Source of the DNA: an uncultured Eubacteriales bacterium
Lineage (GTDB): Bacteria > Bacillota > Clostridia > Christensenellales > UBA1242
Reading direction: 5' to 3'
DNA: 19,089 nt
NCBI GenBank assembly: GCA_958420145.1
Contig: CATZIR010000002.1
Location: forward strand, 1-19,089
This document shows positions 1-5,250 of the stretch, piece after piece. How positions within the stretch are numbered: the first letter of the stretch is position 1; each line of letters opens with the position of its first letter. Below the pieces are notes generated by a model, which was not told the DNA's origin, ran no database searches, and saw only the letters and a program-made list of their open reading frames with translations. Made by a program: the position numbers and the translations under genes.

Positions 1-150
1 CAGAATAGGATTCATGTCATCCTCATCATACCATCCCATCAAGGTTACCGTCTCTGCATCATCCGCCATAACCAGATTGGAACCGCCTCCAACTACCATT
101 ACTGATACAGTGCATGCTGTAAGAAACATACTAATCACTTTCTTTTTCAT
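1..150 (-). CDS. Extracellular solute-binding protein of an ABC transporter (partial, N-terminus only)
   Basis: The reverse strand from 150 to the window edge encodes 50 residues with no stop. It opens with a classic signal peptide: MKKK, a hydrophobic core (VISMFLTACTVSVMVVGG), then a short polar run ending in ADDAETVTLMGW. The mature start, a beta strand followed by a GWYDEDDMNPIL-type stretch, is typical of family 1 sugar-binding proteins of ABC importers. These act at the outer face of the cytoplasmic membrane. An AAAGGGG ribosome binding site precedes the ATG. Codons are visibly richer in G and C (many GTA/GTG, CTG, GCG, GAC) than in all other genes here, so this looks like host chromosome or a separately acquired gene. 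The substrate cannot be told from 50 residues. Confidence 0.7.
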   Translation of the reverse strand, partial: MKKKVISMFLTACTVSVMVVGGGSNLVMADDAETVTLMGWYDEDDMNPIL

Positions 151-444
151 TTTTTTGCTACCCCTTTCGTTTATTTTTAAGTTGCTTTAAGTATAACGTT
201 CACAGGATACGAAAAAAATAACAAAAAACTTAATAAAAAACTTAACACAAAAACTAAAAAATAATTGAAAAGTTGTCAAAATTATTTAAAAAGTCGTCAA
301 TTTTCTACAAATTTTAAGAAAATATTTAACTTTTTCTAGGAAATTTTAAGAATTTTAAGACCCCTTTTAAAAAATTGAAAAAATATTTTTCGACTTGCCT
401 TTTCGATTTTCTAAAAAATATTTAATTTAAGGAGAAATAAAAAA
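151..444. other. AT-rich intergenic region at the left side of the element
   Basis: About 290 bases between the divergent solute-binding protein gene and the first element gene. The part after about 200 is extremely AT-rich. Short near-repeats are visible: TTTTAAGAA-like units near 313-360 and paired AGTTGTCAAAATT / AGTCGTCAATTTT near 272-304. No tRNA, no copy of the tRNA-Gly 3' fragment found at 18861-18879 and no open reading frame with a ribosome binding site is visible. A strong AAGGAG site at 429-434 belongs to the next gene. I see no convincing promoter: the best match, TTGCCT at 395-400 with TATTTA at 419-424, would start transcription on the ribosome binding site. The region could be the element's left end or a junction with host DNA. 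Confidence 0.5.
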
Positions 445-1020
445 ATGAGTTATAATAAAATTAAAAACATTAGTATATCAAAAGATAAAGTAAAATTCAC
501 AAGTGCTGAGAGCAATATTTACCCTATCAGTTATAGCACCTTTGAAAGCAATGGCTTTTCTAAAATATTAAAAGAGCAAGGCATAAAAGAAGTTATTAAA
601 TATATCTTATGGGACTTTTATGTTGGAAACTTCCACAGCACAAACGACAATGCATTAAAAAAATATTTATATGCACTAACACAAAACAAAGAAAGATTGA
701 GCGAATTAAACTCTTTCTGTTGGAATAGTTATGACTACAAAACCAAAACAAGAATACACACAGTTGAAGAAGTCGACCAAGCAGAAAAAGAAATGCAAGA
801 AATTTTATATCAAAACTATTTAAAAGGTTTAGACCTAGCCAAAGAAAACAAAGGTAAGGAATTTATAATCGAACTACCACAAGGCTATTTTTACTCAAAA
901 GGACGAAATGGCTACTCTTACAAATATTCATACACACCACAAAAAACTTTTGATTTTCTACAAGCCGAAATTATTAAGCATCAATTAAACTTAAAAGATG
1001 CAATTATAAGGGCTGTTTAA
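445..1020 (+). CDS. Hypothetical protein, 191 aa
   Basis: First gene of the rightward operon ending with the FtsK-like ATPase. The ATG is preceded by AAGGAG with 10-base spacing. The protein is soluble, rich in Lys, Tyr and Asn, and has no signal peptide or membrane segment. The first 35 residues look beta-rich (KNISISKDKVKF), followed by a mixed alpha region and an aromatic C-terminal part (GYFYSKGRNGYSYKYSY at about 146-162). I do not recognise the family. Because it leads an operon with a DNA-pumping ATPase, a role in maintenance, replication or transfer of the element is possible, but this is inference from position only. The following gene's ribosome binding site overlaps its stop region. 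Confidence 0.75.
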   Translation: MSYNKIKNISISKDKVKFTSAESNIYPISYSTFESNGFSKILKEQGIKEVIKYILWDFYVGNFHSTNDNALKKYLYALTQNKERLSELNSFCWNSYDYKTKTRIHTVEEVDQAEKEMQEILYQNYLKGLDLAKENKGKEFIIELPQGYFYSKGRNGYSYKYSYTPQKTFDFLQAEIIKHQLNLKDAIIRAV

Positions 1021-1029
1021 GGGGTGCTT

Positions 1030-1245
1030 ATGGACAAAAGAGTTAAAATAATGGAATTGCAAAGATTGAGACGAGTATTATATAAATACCTGGATCGAGC
1101 AACTGCAAGATATAACAAACTAGGCTTAGCGCCAAAACGAGATGCTAGAATTGATAGCATCAATAACAAAATTGAATTAGTCGAAAATAAATTATTAGGG
1201 TTAGGGGTTGACCTTTATGGCAACTCAGTTATACCCCTTTTCTAG
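1030..1245 (+). CDS. Small basic helical protein, 71 aa
   Basis: I chose the ATG at 1030 because AAGGGG at 1019-1024 is correctly spaced for it. A GTG six bases upstream would overlap that site. The product is almost wholly helical and rich in Arg and Lys in its first half (VKIMELQRLRRVLYKYLDRA), with a second predicted helix from about residue 42 (IDSINNKIELVENKLLGLG). Two antiparallel helices forming a small coiled coil would fit. No family is recognised. It lies 9 bases after the preceding stop and 9 bases before the next start, so it is translated as part of the operon. Confidence 0.65.
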   Translation: MDKRVKIMELQRLRRVLYKYLDRATARYNKLGLAPKRDARIDSINNKIELVENKLLGLGVDLYGNSVIPLF

Positions 1246-1254
1246 GAGCAAATT

Positions 1255-1614
1255 ATGATAGATTGGAAAAAACAAGTACAAAAAGAAAAAGATTTTAGAA
1301 CAAAAGAGTTTAAGAAACAAAAGAAATATATTAAAGATATTCAATATTACCTGGACAAAGCAGAAGATACAATAAATGGAGTTTGTTTTAAAGACGATGC
1401 AGCATTTGAAAGCGGCAAAGGCATCTGCTATATAAGCGAAACAGGACTTATTGCCTTGCAAAATGGCGAACAACTACAAGAAGTGTTTAATACCAAAGCA
1501 ACAATTAAAAGAGATATTAAATACTATGGTAGCAGAAAACTAAAAGCGAGCGATATTTATTATGAGATTGATTGGCAAGAGCCAAGTTCTCTTATTTATG
1601 AATACGATTATTAA
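1255..1614 (+). CDS. Hypothetical protein, 119 aa
   Basis: The start is supported by TAGGAG eight bases upstream. The N-terminal 40 residues are a charged Lys/Gln/Glu-rich helix (WKKQVQKEKDFRTKEFKKQ) of coiled-coil character. The rest is a mixed alpha/beta segment with GKGICYISETGLIALQNG at about residues 54-71 and a Tyr-rich acidic tail. There is no signal peptide or membrane segment. I do not recognise the family. It is the third gene in the rightward operon; its neighbours are also unknown apart from the FtsK-like ATPase, so no function is assigned. Confidence 0.7.
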   Translation: MIDWKKQVQKEKDFRTKEFKKQKKYIKDIQYYLDKAEDTINGVCFKDDAAFESGKGICYISETGLIALQNGEQLQEVFNTKATIKRDIKYYGSRKLKASDIYYEIDWQEPSSLIYEYDY

Positions 1615-1625
1615 GGAGAAAAACA

Positions 1626-1868
1626 ATGAAAAATCAAAACATTAAAATAAATAACAAGAAAGCAAAAATGTACAATGTTGTAAAATCTTACTATAAAGTA
1701 TTGGACGACCTGGCGGCAAGATTGCAACGAGATTATGCTGGTGGGGACGACCATATACCATTTGAGCAAACCGAAGAAGATAGGCTAGCCATTTGCTTTA
1801 TACTTGACTATTTTGACGACCTAAAAGACGAAATAAAATCTTTAAAAAGTAAAGGAAATAAAAAATAA
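1626..1868 (+). CDS. Small acidic helical protein, 80 aa
   Basis: Preceded by AAGGAG with good spacing. The N-terminus is basic (NIKINNKKAKMYNVVKSYYK); the middle and C-terminus are acidic and helical (EEDRLAICFILDYFDDLKDEIKSLKS). Its TAA stop shares a base with the ATG of the FtsK-like ATPase gene (TAATG), so the two are translationally coupled, which suggests a functional partnership such as an accessory subunit. The family is not recognised. Confidence 0.7.
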   Translation: MKNQNIKINNKKAKMYNVVKSYYKVLDDLAARLQRDYAGGDDHIPFEQTEEDRLAICFILDYFDDLKDEIKSLKSKGNKK

Positions 1869-3079
1869 TGGAACAAATTAAAACATTAGACACAAAGGAC
1901 TTAGAGACCGTTTTAGGCAATATGGGACTACCTGTTGCCTTTTCTGGCTTAGATATAAGCCCTTCGAGTGTTCTATATCATTTTACACTAAACAATGTAT
2001 TGGATCTGCCAAAGGTTAAAAAGGTTATACCTTGCCTTTCTACACTCATACACAAAGATATTAAGATTGTAAAAAGCGAGAAAGCATCATTCTGTCTTTC
2101 TATACCAAGAGACAAAAGGGCTTTCCCTACATTTAAAGCAAACCACCTGGCACTAAAAGATAAGCCGGCTGGCGAGATATTGTTTGGCATCAATGAAAAA
2201 GGCGAGCCTATAACACGAAACATTAGGGACACAAAATCAATTCTTATTGGTGGTGCATCTGGTGGTGGTAAATCAGTTTGCCTTTCTAGTATTATATGTT
2301 CGCTTATGTGTTATTCAAAGCCAAGCGAATGTGGGCTTATTCTTATTGACCTTAAACGATGCGAATTCGAGACCTTTAAAAATTCAAATCATCTTTCTAG
2401 CCCTGTACAATTCGAGTATGAGGGAGCATACAACACTTTATGTAATGTAAAAAAAGAAATTGAGAGGCGTTATAAATCAATGCAATTACACGGAATTAGA
2501 AAGGCAACAACTGACGAATACCCTTTACTTATAACCATTATTGACGAGTATGCAGAATTGGCAAGCCATTCAAACAAAAACGAATTAGACCAAATTGTGA
2601 GTTCTATTGCATCTACTGGGCGTGCTTGTAATGTATTTATTATTGTGGCAACACAACACGCCATATCATCAATTATTAGCAATACAATTAAAAGCAACTT
2701 GCAAACAAGAATTGGACTTCGTACAACAAACCTAGCACAAAGTGTTTGTATTATAAATACGAGAGATTGTGTTGACCTTTTAGGTTATGGCGATAGTTAT
2801 ATATCATTTGACGGGGTGGCGGGACTACAACGAATACAAGGTTGTTATGTGGACGAAAACGATATAAGCGAGATGCTAAAAGACCAAAACCTTACCCCAA
2901 CACAAATAGAGCCCCAAACGATTAAAAAACAAACATTCTGGGGCAAAATAAAAGCATTCTTTAATAGATTAAGCGAAAGGGCTTATATATCACTGAAACA
3001 ACGAAAATATGCTGAGCCATACACCGATAAAGAGTTAAACTTTATTGACTGTTGTATTGATGATGATATGCAAATATAA
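1868..3079 (+). CDS. FtsK/SpoIIIE-family DNA translocase ATPase, 403 aa, lacking membrane domain
   Basis: A hexameric RecA-fold motor that would move along or pump double-stranded DNA using ATP. Walker A is at residues 129-136 (GASGGGKS) and Walker B near 222-227 (ITIIDE). The flanking FtsK signatures LILIDLKRCEF (157-167) and STGRACNVFIIVATQ are present. The part before the ATPase resembles the alpha/beta connector of FtsK. Unlike chromosomal FtsK/SpoIIIE there is no N-terminal membrane anchor and no obvious C-terminal gamma winged-helix, so it is a short soluble form such as those found on phages and integrative elements. No relaxase is visible nearby, so a conjugation role is not established; segregation or DNA transport of the element are alternatives. 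It is the last gene of the operon, followed 10 bases later by a terminator. Confidence 0.88.
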   Translation: MEQIKTLDTKDLETVLGNMGLPVAFSGLDISPSSVLYHFTLNNVLDLPKVKKVIPCLSTLIHKDIKIVKSEKASFCLSIPRDKRAFPTFKANHLALKDKPAGEILFGINEKGEPITRNIRDTKSILIGGASGGGKSVCLSSIICSLMCYSKPSECGLILIDLKRCEFETFKNSNHLSSPVQFEYEGAYNTLCNVKKEIERRYKSMQLHGIRKATTDEYPLLITIIDEYAELASHSNKNELDQIVSSIASTGRACNVFIIVATQHAISSIISNTIKSNLQTRIGLRTTNLAQSVCIINTRDCVDLLGYGDSYISFDGVAGLQRIQGCYVDENDISEMLKDQNLTPTQIEPQTIKKQTFWGKIKAFFNRLSERAYISLKQRKYAEPYTDKELNFIDCCIDDDMQI

Positions 3080-3088
3080 AATAAAAAA

Positions 3089-3120
3089 AGAAAAGTAGGT
3101 TAAAACTGACCTACTTTTTT
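3089..3120. terminator. Bidirectional rho-independent terminator between convergent operons
   Basis: The inverted arms AAAAGTAGGT (3091-3100) and ACCTACTTTT (3109-3118) form a 10-bp stem with an 8-base loop. It is flanked by an A-run on the left and a T-run on the right, so it serves both the rightward FtsK-like operon and the leftward recombinase operon. The stop codon of the membrane protein gene lies within the right arm. Confidence 0.88.
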
Positions 3121-3449
3121 CTTGTTGTAAAAAATGTTGTAATAACAAATAACTCAATGGCAAGGTAAAGGAATGCGAGCCATTTTGACATATCATAAGT
3201 TATTGCTGAAGTGTTTTCTGTCTTTCCTTGAAAAGCGAAAAGAGACACCAAAAGAAAAACAAATACGATTAAGTATAATAAGCCAAATAAACCCTTTCTA
3301 GGCTTATTTTCTACACCCTTTGAAAATATATCAGCAAGGGTAAAAACTATCACTACAATAGCACAAATAATAGCCCCTATGGTAGCAATCATATTAAAAG
3401 GTTGCACACCACTAGAATTTGAAACACTAACAACTAATAAATTACTCAT
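3111..3449 (-). CDS. Three-helix integral membrane protein, 112 aa
   Basis: The start at 3449 (MSNLLVV) follows a GGAG site and overlaps the end of the upstream gene by 8 bases. A further upstream in-frame start has no such support. Three hydrophobic segments are visible at about 20-42 (MIATIGAIICAIVVIVFTLA), 54-73 (GLFGLLYLIVFVFLLVSLF) and 89-107 (KWLAFLYLAIELFVITTFF), with a basic loop (NKPRKG) after the first and a basic C-terminal tail (TTRKK). It is the last gene of the serine recombinase operon. The size and topology would fit a holin-like or superinfection-exclusion protein, but no motif decides this and there is no lysis enzyme beside it. Confidence 0.7.
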   Translation of the reverse strand: MSNLLVVSVSNSSGVQPFNMIATIGAIICAIVVIVFTLADIFSKGVENKPRKGLFGLLYLIVFVFLLVSLFAFQGKTENTSAITYDMSKWLAFLYLAIELFVITTFFTTRKK

Positions 3450-3702
3450 CTTTCTGCTCCATATTATCAAATATATCTACCAAATCATAACTTGCTTTCT
3501 TAAAGTTATTCACTATATGCAATGTTCTAATAGCAAGAGTAATAGCATCTAACAAATCTTCCTGGTCCTTATAATATTTGTCAATTTTCTTTTCATCCCA
3601 TTCTAGCATATATTTAGGCAGCAACTTTCTATCAGTTGGCTTAGTCAATTTAAACTTTTGAGCCCTTAATATGTTTGCAGCATTTTCTAACGTCATTTTC
3701 AT
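3442..3702 (-). CDS. Hypothetical helical protein, 86 aa
   Basis: AAGGAG is placed correctly upstream of the ATG. The protein is predicted to be helical: a Lys-rich N-terminal half with LTKPTDRKLLPKYMLEWDEK, then two helices (LLDAITLAIRTLHIVNNFKKA and YDLVDIFDNMEQ). It ends inside the start of the membrane protein gene, so translation is probably coupled. No family is recognised. Lack of cysteines and of membrane segments argues for a cytoplasmic protein. Confidence 0.65.
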   Translation of the reverse strand: MKMTLENAANILRAQKFKLTKPTDRKLLPKYMLEWDEKKIDKYYKDQEDLLDAITLAIRTLHIVNNFKKASYDLVDIFDNMEQKDE

Positions 3703-3704
3703 AT

Positions 3705-4139
3705 TTAATTGTTCTCCTTAATCTTTTTCTTTCCACCATAACCCTTAGACATATATAAGCCTTCTGCAATGGCTTTATCTACAATTATTTTGATTGAGCC
3801 TTGCCATAAGCCATATTTTGCCATTATCTGCTTATAAGTCATATCTTTTTCAAAATAATCTTTTAATAGTTCCTTTTCTTGTTCTATGGTTAATTTTTTA
3901 TTGTGTGGGTTATAGCCTTTTTTAATATATTTACTGCCCGTGCCATTTGGTAATCTATGCTTGCCAAAGTTCGCTTTCTTAGGCTCTAAAATACCTTGCT
4001 TTACATATTGTGAAATAATTTTCGTAACGCTGGGTAATGAGATGCCTAATAAATTTGCTATTGCTTGACAAGTAATATTTTTCTTATATAAATCAGCAAC
4101 TTGCATCTTAATATCATCTGGTATTGGTTGCCTAGACAT
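3705..4139 (-). CDS. Tandem helix-turn-helix DNA-binding protein related to recombinase C-terminal domains, 144 aa
   Basis: Two helix-turn-helix units are visible. The first (residues about 7-48) has the pattern KMQVADLYKKNITCQAIANL followed by LGISLPSVTKIISQY, closely like the Hin/resolvase DNA-binding domain and like the C-terminus of the adjacent serine recombinase (VEMHKKGISQNKISQLLNVS). The second (about 84-130) has LTIEQEKELLKDYFEKDMTY, then QIMAKYGLWQGSIKIIVDKA. A basic linker (GSKYIKKGYNPHNKK) separates them and the tail is Lys-rich. It could be a regulator, or an accessory factor binding the recombination site. A small-terminase-like role is less likely, as no large terminase is present. 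AAGGAG supports the start. Confidence 0.8.
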   Translation of the reverse strand: MSRQPIPDDIKMQVADLYKKNITCQAIANLLGISLPSVTKIISQYVKQGILEPKKANFGKHRLPNGTGSKYIKKGYNPHNKKLTIEQEKELLKDYFEKDMTYKQIMAKYGLWQGSIKIIVDKAIAEGLYMSKGYGGKKKIKENN

Positions 4140-4144
4140 AAATT

Positions 4145-4483
4145 TTAATCTCCTTGTATCAATTCGTAAATCTTTTCTAATGTTGGTAGTGTGAGTTTAT
4201 TAAAGTCAAATTCATTACAGTATCTTGCAAGGCGAATTTGTTTGTTTCTAGCAAAGTTTTCGCTATATTTAACTTCGTCAAATTCCACAATACGGTCTTG
4301 CCAATAGGAACGAGAAGTGCCATACTCATAGCAAGTTTTACCACTAAATACTTGTGTTTGTTTTTCGCCTTTCTTAGTATATTCTACTTTAATATTTCCG
4401 GCTTTTGTAATTTCTATCACTTTTGCTTTTATGCATTTACAATAGTGGTCGTTTTCTATCATAACTATATCGCCGACTTGCAT
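4145..4483 (-). CDS. Small protein with N-terminal SH3/KOW-like fold, 112 aa
   Basis: The start is supported by a full AAGGAGGT and overlaps the end of the serine recombinase gene by 19 bases. The N-terminal VGDIVMIEND, followed by KAKVIEITKAGNIKVEYTKK, is a five-strand barrel-like pattern of the KOW/SH3 type, with a C-terminal helical part (LPTLEKIYELIQ). The overall plan resembles the protein at 7495-7986 (VGDVVKV ... LPNGRFKTE ... DGTK ... W), suggesting a distant paralogue. Function is unknown; such folds often bind nucleic acid or protein. This is inference from the pattern only. Confidence 0.65.
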   Translation of the reverse strand: MQVGDIVMIENDHYCKCIKAKVIEITKAGNIKVEYTKKGEKQTQVFSGKTCYEYGTSRSYWQDRIVEFDEVKYSENFARNKQIRLARYCNEFDFNKLTLPTLEKIYELIQGD

Positions 4484-5088
4484 TGTTTTACCTCCTTAGA
4501 AATAACTGTTCTACTTACATTTAACAACTGACTTATTTTGTTTTGGCTTATTCCTTTTTTATGCATCTCAACAATATTATCTCTAACTTCCTGGCTTATC
4601 TTTTGTGGTGCACCAAGCACAACGCCTTTTTCTTTAAGCGCCTTTAATTTGTTAGAAGTATTAAAGCCAATAATTCGCTTTTGGAACTCATCAGCCAAAA
4701 AGAATTGAGAAAGTGCCATCCATTCATAAGGGTTAAGTTTCTTGCCACCATAAAGGGTCATACCATTGCTTATAAACTTAATAGATACTTCATAGTCCAA
4801 AGTGATTATATCAACAATATCGAAACAATCTTTATAATCTCTACCAAACCTAGAACTTTCGGTAAATACAACCATATCGCCTGGTTTTAATAAGTCTAGC
4901 ATCTCTTTAAATGCTTGTCGCTCATCGCCACGAACGCCACCAGAAACCCTTTCTTCGAATATTCTATCAAAAGTGATACCACTATGAGCGAATAAATATC
5001 TTTGTCTCTCGTAATCTTGTTGTCTCTTTTTTTCTTTCTCGTCATCTCTTTTTTGTGTAGAAACACGAAAGTAGCCATAAATAGCCAT
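4465..5088 (-). CDS. Serine recombinase (resolvase/invertase type), 207 aa
   Basis: I chose the ATG at 5088 (MAIYGYFRVST) because AGGAG lies just upstream; an 11-codon longer form has no site. The N-terminal catalytic domain shows YFRVSTQ with the nucleophilic Ser at residue 9, an ERVSGG motif, and SSRFGRDY carrying the paired active-site arginines found in gamma-delta/Hin enzymes. The C-terminus (about 165-205) is a Hin-type helix-turn-helix (KKGISQNKISQLLNVSRTVI). At about 207 residues it is the size of small resolvases and invertases, not of large serine integrases. Its own promoter lies at 5158-5186. Because a tyrosine integrase sits at the right end, this enzyme may resolve multimers or invert a segment; no invertible segment was seen. 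Confidence 0.92.
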   Translation of the reverse strand: MAIYGYFRVSTQKRDDEKEKKRQQDYERQRYLFAHSGITFDRIFEERVSGGVRGDERQAFKEMLDLLKPGDMVVFTESSRFGRDYKDCFDIVDIITLDYEVSIKFISNGMTLYGGKKLNPYEWMALSQFFLADEFQKRIIGFNTSNKLKALKEKGVVLGAPQKISQEVRDNIVEMHKKGISQNKISQLLNVSRTVISKEVKQCKSAI

Positions 5089-5157
5089 ATACAAACTCCT
5101 TGTCGATGCCACCTTAAACAAGTGTGGGCTTATTCGTCCTTTCTATAAGGTATAAGC

Positions 5158-5186
5158 ATTATAACATATAAATATAATAATTGCAA
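5158..5186 (-). promoter_or_regulatory. Consensus promoter for the serine recombinase operon
   Basis: On the reverse strand TTGCAA (5186-5181), a 17-base spacer and TATAAT (5163-5158), with an extended TGT before the -10 element. It would start near 5151, leaving a leader of about 62 bases before the recombinase ATG. Confidence 0.82.
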
Positions 5187-5210
5187 GCGATTTTGATAAA
5201 ATATTTTAAT

Positions 5211-5241
5211 AAAAAAGAGAGAAACTGACAAATTCCTCTCA
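5211..5241 (-). terminator. Terminator of the long leftward early operon
   Basis: Read on the reverse strand, a GAGAG...CTCTC stem (5240-5236 with 5221-5217), extended by two A-T pairs past a bulge, is followed by a run of six T. It lies just beyond the stop of the RNA-repair gene and before the recombinase promoter. The loop contains TTTGTCAGTTT, a word also frequent at the right-end attachment region. Confidence 0.65.
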
Positions 5242-5250
5242 TTTTTCTTT

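Noticed and set aside
395..424. Promoter candidate for the left operon (TTGCCT and TATTTA)
   Set aside because: 18-base spacing, poor boxes, and the start would fall on the ribosome binding site.
1225..1473. 82-codon reverse frame in the rightward operon
   Set aside because: Antisense shadow of the 119-aa gene with Phe/Cys/Ile-rich composition and no place in an operon.
3111..3449. Holin of a lysis cassette
   Set aside because: Three hydrophobic segments fit loosely, but no endolysin or other lysis gene is adjacent and the operon is headed by a recombinase.
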